Assembly: GCF_000297395.2 (NCBI RefSeq)
Contig: NZ_HF570108.1
Location: 6,741,637-6,805,636, forward strand
Reading direction: 5' to 3'
Origin: Micromonospora lupini str. Lupac 08
GTDB lineage: Bacteria; Actinomycetota; Actinomycetes; Mycobacteriales; Micromonosporaceae
DNA length: 64,000 bases
Under the pieces are notes generated by a model. The model was not told where the DNA came from. It saw only the letters and a program-made list of their open reading frames with translations, and searched no databases. Shown here in pieces: positions 8,694 through 16,986 of the stretch. The number at the start of each line of letters is the position of its first letter. Position 1 is the first letter of the stretch. A program made the position numbers and the translations under genes.

Positions 8694-9620
8694 GTGCCGG
8701 CACGTCCGGCCGGCCGGGTGGAAGCCGTGACGCGGGTCAGCTCGACCGCGCGGGCGGCAGGGATCGTGACGGTGGTGGTGGTCGCGCTGCTCGGCTCGGC
8801 GTACGTGCTGGGCCGCAGCCTCGTCCCCGACCAGGCCCAGCAGCACGCCACAGGTGTCACCACCGAGGGCGACGGGCCGCACTACGCCGACCAGCCTGCC
8901 GAAAAGCCCTCGACCGGCACCCCGGCCGGCACCCCGACCGACATCCCGACCACGGGCCAGAGCGCCGGCCCCAGCGAGGCCGGCCAGGACGGCTCGGGGC
9001 GGGACGCCGGCGGCGACAAGCTGTTCGGCGCCCACACCGGCACCGGCTCCGCCAAACTCGCGCTGACCTTCGACGACGGGCCGGACCCGCGCTACACCCC
9101 GCAGGTCCTCGCGACACTGCGCGAGTACGACGTCAAGGCCACGTTCTGCGTGGTCGGCGAGAACGCCCAGGACCATCCCGACCTGATCCAGGCGATCGTG
9201 GCCGACGGCCACACCCTCTGCAACCACTCCTGGCACCACGACGTCTCCCTGGGCAACCGCTCCGCCGCCCAGATCCGCGCCGACCTGGTACGCACCAACG
9301 AGGCGATCCGCGCCGCGGTGCCGGACGCGCCGATCGTCTGGTACCGCCAACCCGGTGGCGCCTGGACCTACCCAGTGGTGTCGGTGTGCACGGGGCTCGG
9401 CATGACCCCGCTGCACTGGTCGGTGGACCCGTCGGACTGGCAGGCCCCCGGTGCCAGCAAGATCGCCACGACGGTGCTCGCGCAGGTGCAACCCGGTGGG
9501 GTGGTCCTCATGCACGACGCCGGCGGGGACCGGCAGGGCACCGTCGACGCGCTGCGCCGGATCCTGCCCGAACTCAGCACGCGCTACGAGTTGGAGGCGT
9601 TGCCCACCGACCCGACGTGA
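8694..9620 (+). CDS. Polysaccharide deacetylase (NodB/CE4 family)
   Basis: 308 residues. A membrane/signal segment (about 22-42) is followed by a Pro/Thr/Gly-rich linker (to about 115) and a NodB domain. All CE4 motifs are visible: TFDDGPDPRYT (base and metal Asp), HSWHH (two metal His), RQPGG, HWSVDPSDW and LMHDA. It would deacetylate N-acetylated cell-wall glycan (peptidoglycan or a wall polysaccharide) outside the membrane in a metal-dependent manner; the substrate cannot be read from sequence. The GTG start at 8694 has a purine-rich GGGGGCGAG before it; in-frame GTGs 8 and 11 codons later are alternatives. Confidence 0.9.
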   Translation: MPARPAGRVEAVTRVSSTARAAGIVTVVVVALLGSAYVLGRSLVPDQAQQHATGVTTEGDGPHYADQPAEKPSTGTPAGTPTDIPTTGQSAGPSEAGQDGSGRDAGGDKLFGAHTGTGSAKLALTFDDGPDPRYTPQVLATLREYDVKATFCVVGENAQDHPDLIQAIVADGHTLCNHSWHHDVSLGNRSAAQIRADLVRTNEAIRAAVPDAPIVWYRQPGGAWTYPVVSVCTGLGMTPLHWSVDPSDWQAPGASKIATTVLAQVQPGGVVLMHDAGGDRQGTVDALRRILPELSTRYELEALPTDPT

Positions 9621-9682
9621 GCCACGGCCCCTTACTCGGCGACCCTCCGAGGCGTACGAGGCGCAGCCGCTACGGTGACGGA

Positions 9683-10609
9683 ATGAGCAGCGCGGAGCCG
9701 ACCAGCGACCAGGTGACCCGGACCGACCGACTGGCCCCGACGGAGATCGCCGGCGTGCTGGCCCTGGCCCGCACGGCGGGCGACACCGACGGCGCGGACC
9801 CGCTCGACGAGCACGTCCTGCTCCGCCTGCGCGATCCGGAGGCGCCGGCGGTGCACCTGCTGGCCCACGCCGACGACGGCACCCTCACCGGGTACGCCCA
9901 CCTGGACACCACCGACCCGGTGGGCGGGATCGGGGTGGAGCTGGTGGTGCACCCGGCGTACCGGCGGCGGGGCACCGGTCGGGCGCTGGCCCGGGGGGTG
10001 CTCGCCTCGGCCACCGGGCCGCTGCGGGCATGGGCGCACGGCGACCACCCGTCGGCGGCGGCACTCGCCGTGGACCTCGGGTTCACCCGGGCCCGCGTGC
10101 TCTGGCAGCTCCGCCGGCCGTTGGCCGCCCCGCTGGGCGAGCCGCGCCTGCCCGACGGGGTGACGCTGCGCGCGTTCCGGCCGGGGGCCGACGACGCGGC
10201 CTGGCTGACCCTGAACGCGCGGGCCTTCGCCGAGCACCCCGAGCAGGGTCGGTGGACGTCGGACGACCTCCGGGTCCGCCTCGCCGAGCCGTGGTTCGAT
10301 CCGGCCGGCTTCCTCCTCGCCGAGGAGACCACGACCGGGCGGCTGCTCGGCTTCCACTGGACGAAGGTGCACGAGCGGCCCGGGTCGGCCCGCATCGGCG
10401 AGGTGTACGTGCTCGGCGTGGAGCCGACCGCGCACGGCGGCGGGCTCGGTCGGGCGCTGACCACCGCGGGGCTCGCGTACCTGCGGGACAAGCGCGGTCT
10501 CGACCGGGTGATGCTCTTCGTGGACGACTCGAACACCGGAGCGGTCGCGCTCTACGAGCGGTTGGGCTTCGCCCGCTGGTCCGCGCACATCAACTACCAC
10601 CTGGGCTGA
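9683..10609 (+). CDS. mshD: Mycothiol synthase (MshD)
   Basis: 308 residues with two GNAT domains (about 15-150 and 160-308), the hallmark of MshD. It transfers acetyl from acetyl-CoA to the cysteine amine of Cys-GlcN-Ins, the last step of mycothiol synthesis. Acetyl-CoA loops are RRRGTGRAL in the first domain and GGGLGRAL in the second; WFDPAGFLLAEE and LLGFHWTKVH are characteristic family blocks. Placement between glnR and the pst operon matches Mycobacterium. It is probably leaderless: TACGGT at 9671-9676 is 6 nt before the ATG. Confidence 0.95.
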   Translation: MSSAEPTSDQVTRTDRLAPTEIAGVLALARTAGDTDGADPLDEHVLLRLRDPEAPAVHLLAHADDGTLTGYAHLDTTDPVGGIGVELVVHPAYRRRGTGRALARGVLASATGPLRAWAHGDHPSAAALAVDLGFTRARVLWQLRRPLAAPLGEPRLPDGVTLRAFRPGADDAAWLTLNARAFAEHPEQGRWTSDDLRVRLAEPWFDPAGFLLAEETTTGRLLGFHWTKVHERPGSARIGEVYVLGVEPTAHGGGLGRALTTAGLAYLRDKRGLDRVMLFVDDSNTGAVALYERLGFARWSAHINYHLG

Positions 10610-10712
10610 CGGCCGGGCACGCGACGGGCGGGTCACCGGCGGATCACGGGCGCGACTCGGCGGGATAACAGCGTACCGGAAATATGGCCATACTTCCGAC
10701 AGGCGTACCCCG

Positions 10713-10734
10713 GTTCACTTAACGGACAACTCAC
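10713..10734 (+). promoter_or_regulatory. Weak PHO-box-like repeat pair
   Basis: GTTCACTTAAC followed by a poorer 11-nt unit (GGACAACTCAC), 34 nt upstream of the stronger pst PHO box and in the same orientation. It may be a secondary PhoP site. Confidence 0.4.
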
Positions 10735-10767
10735 CCTCAGCAAGCGGTCACCTCGGGGGCCGTACGT

Positions 10768-10789
10768 GTTCACCTTGCGTTCACTTGCG
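10768..10789 (+). promoter_or_regulatory. PHO box (PhoP operator) of the pst operon
   Basis: Two adjacent 11-nt direct repeats, GTTCACCTTGC and GTTCACTTGCG, match the streptomycete PhoP direct-repeat unit (GTTCACC plus 4 nt). They lie about 110 nt before pstS, so the pst operon should be induced by phosphate starvation through PhoR-PhoP. Confidence 0.8.
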
Positions 10790-10899
10790 ACCGGCGAACC
10801 GGCTACCTGGCACTCCTAACTTTCGTGTCAGCCGGTCAGTGCCGGTCCTCGGGCCCCGGTATCGGGGCGCCAAGTCAGACGCGAAGGGAAACCCCTCAG

Positions 10900-12009
10900 G
10901 TGAAGCTCCAGCGGTACGGCACTATTGCCTGCCTCGCTCTTGCCGCGACGCTCGGCCTCAGTGCATGCGGCTCGGACAACAACGAGCCCACTTCCGGCGC
11001 CAGCGCCTCGGGCTCCGCCGCCGCGGTCGACTGCGGTACCGGCACGGTCAACGCCCAGGGCTCCTCGGCCCAGAAGAACGCCATGGCCGAGTGGATCAAG
11101 GCCTACCAGCAGAAGTGCGCTGGCACCACGATCAACTACGAGGGCACCGGCTCGGGCGCCGGCATCCAGGCGTTCATCGCCGGGACCGCCGACTTCGCCG
11201 GCTCCGACTCCGCGCTCAAGCCGGAGGAGCAGCCGCAGGCCGACGCCAAGTGCGCCGGCGGCAAGGCCCTCAACCTCCCGATGGTGATCGGGCCCGTCGC
11301 GGTGGTCTACAACGCCGGAAGCGGCGTGGACAACCTCCAGTTCAAGCCGGCCACCCTGGCGAAGATCTTCGCCGGCAAGGTCACCAAGTGGGACGACGCG
11401 GCGATCAAGGCGGACAACCCGACCGCCAAGCTCCCGTCGGCCCCGATCCAGGCCGTGCACCGCTCCGACGAGTCGGGCACCACCGACAACTTCACCAAGT
11501 ACCTGTCGAAGACCGCCGAGTCGGACTGGACCTTGGGCAACGCCAAGGCGTGGAAGGCCCCGGGTGGCGTCGGTGCCGCCAAGTCCGACGGCGTGGCCAG
11601 CAAGGTCAAGAGCACGGTGGGCACGATCAGCTACGTCGAGTGGTCGTACGCCGAGAACTCCGGCCTGAACAAGGCCAAGGTGCAGAACGGTGCCGGCGAG
11701 TGGGCCGAGCTGACCGCCGAGTCGGCCGGCAAGACCATCGCCGGGGCGAAGATCGAGGGCCAGGGCGACGACCTCAAGCTGTCGATCGACTACAACACCA
11801 AGGAGGCCGGGGCCTACCCGATCGTCCTGACCACCTACGAGATCGTCTGCAGCAAGGGTCTCGCCGCCGACAAGCTCAAGCTGGTCAAGGGCCTCCTCGG
11901 CTACGCCGCCAGCACCGAGGGCCAGACCTCGCTGACCGACCTGGGCTACGCCCCGCTGCCGGAGACGGTCCGCACCAAGGTCGAGACCGCCGTCAAGAAC
12001 CTCTCCTGA
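10900..12009 (+). CDS. pstS: Phosphate-binding lipoprotein PstS
   Basis: 369 residues. Lipoprotein signal peptide with lipobox LSAC, lipidated Cys23, then a Ser/Ala-rich tether and the periplasmic-type binding domain. Phosphate-binding landmarks include NAQGSSAQKNAM, GSGAGIQAF, FAGSDSAL and RSDESGTTDNF. It captures Pi outside the membrane and hands it to PstCA. The GTG at 10900, preceded by AAGGGAA, gives a proper signal peptide; an ATG-like start 25 codons upstream would put a hydrophilic extension before it. It heads the pstSCAB operon. Confidence 0.96.
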   Translation: MKLQRYGTIACLALAATLGLSACGSDNNEPTSGASASGSAAAVDCGTGTVNAQGSSAQKNAMAEWIKAYQQKCAGTTINYEGTGSGAGIQAFIAGTADFAGSDSALKPEEQPQADAKCAGGKALNLPMVIGPVAVVYNAGSGVDNLQFKPATLAKIFAGKVTKWDDAAIKADNPTAKLPSAPIQAVHRSDESGTTDNFTKYLSKTAESDWTLGNAKAWKAPGGVGAAKSDGVASKVKSTVGTISYVEWSYAENSGLNKAKVQNGAGEWAELTAESAGKTIAGAKIEGQGDDLKLSIDYNTKEAGAYPIVLTTYEIVCSKGLAADKLKLVKGLLGYAASTEGQTSLTDLGYAPLPETVRTKVETAVKNLS

Positions 12010-12048
12010 TCCGACCCCACCACCTCAGCAACGGAATCGAGCGAGCAG

Positions 12049-13140
12049 ATGGGTGAAACCCCTCACCGCTCGGCCGACGCCGGCACCGGCGGGACGCGCG
12101 TGACCCAGAGTCACGCGTGGCCCGCCGGTGCCTCGGCGCGTGTGGCCGAGGCACCAGTCAGCGCGCCTACCCCCGATGGCAATGGGCTGGGAGGCGGTGG
12201 CGCGCTGCCGACAAACCGGAAGTTCGGCGCCGAGCGGGCCTTCCACGGCCTCACCATGGCAGCCGGCGCGATGGTGTTGGTCATCATCGTGGCCATCGCG
12301 GCCTTCCTGATCGCGAAGGCGATCCCGGCCCTTCGTGCCAACACGGCGAACTTCTGGACCTTCGAGGGCTGGTTCCCGAACGACAACCCGCCCACGTTCG
12401 GCATCGGCGCGCTCGCCTTCGGCACCGTTCTCAGCGCCGCCCTGGCTCTGCTGATGGCCGTGCCGGTAGCCATGGGCATCGCGCTGTACCTGTCGCACTA
12501 CGCGCCGCGGCGGCTCGGCAACAGCCTCGGCTTCCTGATCGACCTGCTGGCCGCCGTGCCCAGCGTGGTGTTCGGCCTGTGGGGCCGCGACTACCTCATC
12601 GGCCCGGTCACCGACCTCTCGGGCTGGCTGAACAAGTACTTCAGCTGGATCCCGATCTTCGGCGGCGACGGCCCGTACGGCAACTCGATCCTGCTCGGCT
12701 CGCTGGTCCTGGCGATCATGGTGCTGCCGATCGTCACCTCGCTCACCCGCGAGGTGTTCCTGCAGACGCCGACCGCCAACGAGGAGGCGGCAATCGCCCT
12801 GGGCGCCACCCGGTGGGAGATGCTGCGCACCGCCGTGCTGCCGTACGGCCGCCCCGGCATCATCGCCGCGGTGATGCTCGGCCTGGGCCGGGCGCTGGGT
12901 GAGACCATCGCGCTCGCGCTGACCCTCGGATCCACGTACGCCATCTCGTTCAACGTGCTGGAGAGCGGCGGCAACACCATCGCCGCCAACATCGCCAACC
13001 GCTTCGCCGAGGCGAACGACACCGGCCGGGGCGCCCTGATCGCGTCCGGTCTGGTGCTCTTCGCGATCACCCTGGTCGTCAACATCATCGCGCGGGCGAT
13101 CATCTACCGCCGCCGGGAGTTCACGGAGTCCGCCGCATGA
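12049..13140 (+). CDS. pstC: Phosphate ABC transporter permease PstC
   Basis: 363 residues: a hydrophilic 60-residue N-terminus, then six membrane helices (first near 72-95). The ABC permease EAA-type loop is visible as EEAAIALGATRWEMLRTAVLP. It forms the Pi channel with PstA. The stop overlaps the pstA start (ATGA). The long polar N-terminus makes the exact start slightly uncertain. Confidence 0.95.
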   Translation: MGETPHRSADAGTGGTRVTQSHAWPAGASARVAEAPVSAPTPDGNGLGGGGALPTNRKFGAERAFHGLTMAAGAMVLVIIVAIAAFLIAKAIPALRANTANFWTFEGWFPNDNPPTFGIGALAFGTVLSAALALLMAVPVAMGIALYLSHYAPRRLGNSLGFLIDLLAAVPSVVFGLWGRDYLIGPVTDLSGWLNKYFSWIPIFGGDGPYGNSILLGSLVLAIMVLPIVTSLTREVFLQTPTANEEAAIALGATRWEMLRTAVLPYGRPGIIAAVMLGLGRALGETIALALTLGSTYAISFNVLESGGNTIAANIANRFAEANDTGRGALIASGLVLFAITLVVNIIARAIIYRRREFTESAA

Positions 13141-14225
13141 GCACCACGGTCACCTCACACCGCCCCCGGCCGCCGGCACAGCCGGAGTCGCTGCGGGCTC
13201 GGCGGCTGCCCGCGTACGCCGCACCGGTCATCGCCGTGGCCGCGCTGGCGCTCGCCGCCGCAATTGTCTACGGCGCGAGCATCGGCGGGCCGGTCCTCGT
13301 GATCGTCCTGGGCGCGGTGCTCTACCTGGTCGGGCTCTTCGCGGCGTCAAACGCCGTCGAGGGGCGGCGGTCCGCCCGTAACCGCACCTGGAGCGCCCTG
13401 ATCCACTCCGCGTTCGTGCTGGCCGTGGTGCCGCTCGCCTCGGTGGTCTGGACGCTTGTCAGCAAGGGCACCGAACGGCTCGACGCCAACTTCTTCAACA
13501 CCTCGATGAACAACATCGGCGCCCGCGACCCGAACGGCGGCGCGTACCACGCGATTGTCGGCACGCTGGAGCAGGTAGGCATCGCCGCCCTGATCACCGT
13601 GCCGCTGGGCATCCTCTGCGCCATCTACATCGTCGAGTACGGCCGGGGCCGGTTCGCCTTCGCGATCCGGTTCTTCGTCGACGTGATGACAGGCATCCCC
13701 TCGATCGTCACCGGCCTGTTCGTGCTGGCGTTCTGGGTGCTGATCGTGTCGCCGTGGTTCAACGACGGCCGGCCGAGCTTCTCCGGCTTCGCCGCAGCGC
13801 TCGCGCTCAGTGTGCTCATGCTGCCGACAATCGTCCGGTCGACCGAGGAGATGCTCCGCCTCGTACCGCCGCCGCTACGCGAGGGGGCGTACGCGCTCGG
13901 TGTGCCGAAGTGGAAGACCATCCTGCGGGTGGTGGTGCCGACGGCGCTGCCCGGAATCGTCACCGGCGTCATGCTCTCCATCGCCCGCGCGGCCGGCGAG
14001 ACCGCCCCGGTGCTCCTGGTCGCCGGTGGTGGCGCCGCGATCAACTTCAACCCGTTCGAGAACAACCAGTCGTCGTTGGCCCTCTACGTCTACCAGCAGG
14101 CCGGCGAGGCCTCGAAGTACTCGCCGGCACGGGCGTGGACCGCGGCACTCACCCTGGTCGCCCTCGTGCTCATCCTGACGATCGCGGCGAAGTTGCTGGC
14201 CCGTCGCAACAGGCTCAGCCGATGA
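13137..14225 (+). CDS. pstA: Phosphate ABC transporter permease PstA
   Basis: 362 residues with six to eight hydrophobic segments, starting with two helices at about 30-75, and the permease loop EGAYALGVPKWKTILRVVVP. It pairs with PstC. Translational coupling to pstC is suggested by the 4-nt overlap. Confidence 0.95.
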   Translation: MSTTVTSHRPRPPAQPESLRARRLPAYAAPVIAVAALALAAAIVYGASIGGPVLVIVLGAVLYLVGLFAASNAVEGRRSARNRTWSALIHSAFVLAVVPLASVVWTLVSKGTERLDANFFNTSMNNIGARDPNGGAYHAIVGTLEQVGIAALITVPLGILCAIYIVEYGRGRFAFAIRFFVDVMTGIPSIVTGLFVLAFWVLIVSPWFNDGRPSFSGFAAALALSVLMLPTIVRSTEEMLRLVPPPLREGAYALGVPKWKTILRVVVPTALPGIVTGVMLSIARAAGETAPVLLVAGGGAAINFNPFENNQSSLALYVYQQAGEASKYSPARAWTAALTLVALVLILTIAAKLLARRNRLSR

Positions 14226-14242
14226 ACCCCGGAGGTACCACC

Positions 14243-15019
14243 ATGGCCAAGCGCGTCTCCGCCTCGAACGTCACCGCCTACTACGGCGCGTTCAAGGCGA
14301 TCGAGAACATCAACCTGACTGTCGAGCCGAAGACTGTCACCGCTCTCATCGGGCCGTCCGGCTGCGGCAAGTCCACCTTCCTGCGCTCGATCAACCGGAT
14401 GCACGAGGTGCTGCCGGGGGCTCGCGTCGAGGGCAGCCTGACCATCGACGACCAGGACATCTACCACCGGGACGTGGACGTCACGGCGGTCCGGCGCACC
14501 ATCGGCATGGTCTTCCAGCGGCCGAACCCGTTCCCCACCATGAGCATCTTCGAGAACGTGGTGGCCGGGCTGAAGCTCAACGGGGTCCGGAAGAAGTCGA
14601 TCCTCGACGAGGCGGCCGAGAAGGCGCTGCGCTCGGCGAACCTGTGGGACGAGGTCAAGGACCGGCTGGGCAAGCCCGGCGCGGGCCTGTCCGGCGGTCA
14701 GCAGCAGCGGCTCTGCATCGCCCGGACCATCGCCGTCGAGCCGCAGGTCGTGCTGATGGACGAGCCGTGCTCGGCCCTGGACCCGATCTCCACGCTGGCG
14801 ATCGAGGACCTGATGTTCCAGCTCAAGGACAAGTTCACGATCATCATCGTGACGCACAACATGCAGCAGGCCGCACGGGTGTCGGACCGGACCGCCTTCT
14901 TCTCGATCGAGAAGACCGGCGACCCGGGCCGCCTGATCGAGTACGACAACACCCAGAAGATCTTCAGCAACCCGAGCGTGAAGAAGACCGAGGACTACAT
15001 CACCGGCCGCTTCGGCTGA
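14243..15019 (+). CDS. pstB: Phosphate ABC transporter ATPase PstB
   Basis: 258 residues, the normal PstB length. Walker A GPSGCGKST, Q-loop FQRPNPFPTMS, ABC signature LSGGQQQR, Walker B VVLMDEPCSALDP and switch His in THNMQQAARVSD are all intact. It powers Pi import through PstCA. GGAGG at 14231-14235 sets the ATG at 14243; an earlier ATG at 14222 overlaps the pstA stop but lacks a ribosome site. No phoU follows in this operon. Confidence 0.96.
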   Translation: MAKRVSASNVTAYYGAFKAIENINLTVEPKTVTALIGPSGCGKSTFLRSINRMHEVLPGARVEGSLTIDDQDIYHRDVDVTAVRRTIGMVFQRPNPFPTMSIFENVVAGLKLNGVRKKSILDEAAEKALRSANLWDEVKDRLGKPGAGLSGGQQQRLCIARTIAVEPQVVLMDEPCSALDPISTLAIEDLMFQLKDKFTIIIVTHNMQQAARVSDRTAFFSIEKTGDPGRLIEYDNTQKIFSNPSVKKTEDYITGRFG

Positions 15020-15052
15020 GCGGCTGGTCTCCTCCGCTCCTGCGCGACACGG

Positions 15053-15076
15053 GCGGTCCGTCTCCGGACGGACCGC
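15053..15076 (+). terminator. Terminator-like hairpin after pstB
   Basis: A perfect 10-bp stem (GCGGTCCGTC / GACGGACCGC) with a 4-nt loop, followed by TTCGTCGTTC, 33 nt after the pstB stop. Confidence 0.7.
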
Positions 15077-15131
15077 TTCGTCGTTCCCGCGGCCGATGAC
15101 CGTCGATCCGTGCGCCGCCTACGATCACCGG

Positions 15132-16235
15132 GTGCGTTCACCCGGCAGCCTCCTGCGCGGATGCCGACCTGACCTGCGGGTCGCCGTCGGCCTGTTCGTC
15201 GCGCTCGCGGCGCTGATCCTGGTCACGCCGAACGGGCCACACGACCCGATCGGGTACACCGCGGCCCTCGCGTTGGCGGCGGTGCAGGCCAGCACCATCG
15301 CGGTGCTGCGCCGCCACCCGGAGGGCGCGATGGCGGTGGCCGTCCTCGCCGGGATCGGCATCGAGTCGCTCGCCCCGGCCATCGGCTGGCTCGGTCAGGC
15401 CGCCGCGGTGTTGGCCGGGTACGCACGGCGAAGGCCGCCGTCGCGGTCGCTGTGGGTGCTCGGCCTGCTGCTGGCCGGCACGCCCTGGAAGCTGGCGCAC
15501 GGCGACTGGCGCAACGTGCTGCTCGCGATCGCCGGCCCGGCGCTCGGCTGGACCCTCGGTGAGCTGGGTCGGACCCGCGCGCTGCGCCGGCAGGACTCCG
15601 AGCGGCGCATCGTCACCCAGGAACGCGAACGGATCGCCCGGGAACTGCACGACGTGCTGGTCCACACGGTGTCGGTGATAGTCGTGCAGGCCGGCGCCGC
15701 GCAGGACGTCTTCGACAGTCGACCCGACCTGGCCCGCGCGGCGCTCACCTCGATCGACCTGGCGGCCCGGTCCACCCTGTCCGAACTGCGGGTGCTGTTG
15801 CAGACGATGAGCGCCGACAGCGGGCCCGACTCGGCCACCCCGCAGCCCGGCCTGGCACAACTCGACACCCTCGCGGCGTCGCTGCGGGCCACCGGGCTGA
15901 CCGTCGAGCTGGATCGGGAACCGGCGGTGTCGCCGTTGCCTGCGGCGGTCGACCTCTCGTCGTACCGGATCGTGCAGGAGTCGCTCACCAACACGCTGCG
16001 GCACAGCCAGGCCACCCGGGCCCGGGTGACGGTCCGGTGCTCGCCCCGCTCGGTGCGGCTGGAGATCCGCGACGACGGCCCGGCCCGTCCGAGTGGCCGG
16101 GTCGACCGTTCCGGGCACCGGGGGATCGTGGGCATGCAGGAACGGGCCCGGCTGCTGGGCGGGACGCTTGACGCCGGGCCGGTGCCGGGCGGCGGCTTTC
16201 GGGTACGGGCGGACCTGCCGCTCGCCTCGTCATGA
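15132..16235 (+). CDS. Sensor histidine kinase (HisKA_3, NarL-partner type)
   Basis: 367 residues. Several membrane helices lie in the first 150 residues, then a dimerisation/phosphoacceptor domain with His173 in ARELHDVLVHTVSVIVV, and an HATPase domain (SLTNTLRHSQATRARV, GHRGIVGMQERARLLGG). It belongs to the DesK/NarX-like class that pairs with LuxR-type regulators. The stimulus is unknown. The GTG at 15132 is preferred over one 12 codons earlier because TACGAT (15120-15125) stands 6 nt before it, suggesting a leaderless mRNA. It overlaps the regulator gene by ATGA. Confidence 0.9.
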   Translation: MRSPGSLLRGCRPDLRVAVGLFVALAALILVTPNGPHDPIGYTAALALAAVQASTIAVLRRHPEGAMAVAVLAGIGIESLAPAIGWLGQAAAVLAGYARRRPPSRSLWVLGLLLAGTPWKLAHGDWRNVLLAIAGPALGWTLGELGRTRALRRQDSERRIVTQERERIARELHDVLVHTVSVIVVQAGAAQDVFDSRPDLARAALTSIDLAARSTLSELRVLLQTMSADSGPDSATPQPGLAQLDTLAASLRATGLTVELDREPAVSPLPAAVDLSSYRIVQESLTNTLRHSQATRARVTVRCSPRSVRLEIRDDGPARPSGRVDRSGHRGIVGMQERARLLGGTLDAGPVPGGGFRVRADLPLASS

Positions 16236-16912
16236 CGGCGGCCGCCATCCGGGTGCTGATCGCCGACGACCAGGCCCTCGTCCGAGCCGGCTTCGCGATG
16301 ATCATCGGGAGCCGCGAGGATCTCGAGGTCGTCGGCGAGGCAGGCGACGGTCTGGAGGCCGTCGCGCTCGCGGGTCGCCTGCGACCGGACGTGATCCTGA
16401 TGGACGTGCGGATGCCCCGGCTGGACGGCATCGAGGCCACCCGTCGGCTGGTCGCCGCCGGCCAGCCGGCGAGGATCATCATGCTGACCACGTTCGACCT
16501 GGACGAGCCGGTGTTCGCGGCGCTGCGGGCCGGCGCCAGCGGCTTCCTGCTCAAGGACATCCGCCCCGACGAGCTGGCCACTGCGGTACGGGTGGTGGCG
16601 CGCGGCGAGGCGCTGCTCGCACCGACAGTCACCCGGCGGCTGCTCGACCGGTTCGCAAGCGAACTGCCCGGTGGCACTCCCCCGCCGACGCTCGACGCGC
16701 TCAGCGCCCGGGAGATCGAGGTGCTCACGCTCGTCGCGCGGGCGCTCTCCAACGACGAGATCGCGGAGCGCCTGGTCCTCAGCCGGGCCACCGTGAAGAC
16801 CCACCTGTCGGCGATCCTGCTCAAGCTCGGCCTGCGCGACCGGGTGCAGGCGGCCGTGCTCGCCTACGAGTGCGGCCTGGTCCGGCCGGGCACCGCTCCG
16901 CCTCGGGGATGA
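16232..16912 (+). CDS. NarL/LuxR-family response regulator
   Basis: 226 residues: receiver domain with acidic pair DD near residues 10-11 (IADDQALVRAGF), phosphoacceptor Asp58 (VILMDVRMPR) and Lys in FLLKDIRPDEL, then a LuxR helix-turn-helix (LSAREIEVLTLVARALSNDE, then RATVKTHLSAIL). It is the partner of the overlapping kinase. The target genes are unknown; the tannase-like gene downstream is a candidate by position only. Confidence 0.93.
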   Translation: MTAAAIRVLIADDQALVRAGFAMIIGSREDLEVVGEAGDGLEAVALAGRLRPDVILMDVRMPRLDGIEATRRLVAAGQPARIIMLTTFDLDEPVFAALRAGASGFLLKDIRPDELATAVRVVARGEALLAPTVTRRLLDRFASELPGGTPPPTLDALSAREIEVLTLVARALSNDEIAERLVLSRATVKTHLSAILLKLGLRDRVQAAVLAYECGLVRPGTAPPRG

Positions 16913-16986
16913 CCGGTAGTCCGGTCCCGGGACCGATCCGGCAGGCCCACCGAGCTGCCTAATCTCCCTCCAAAGAGGAGGGAAAC

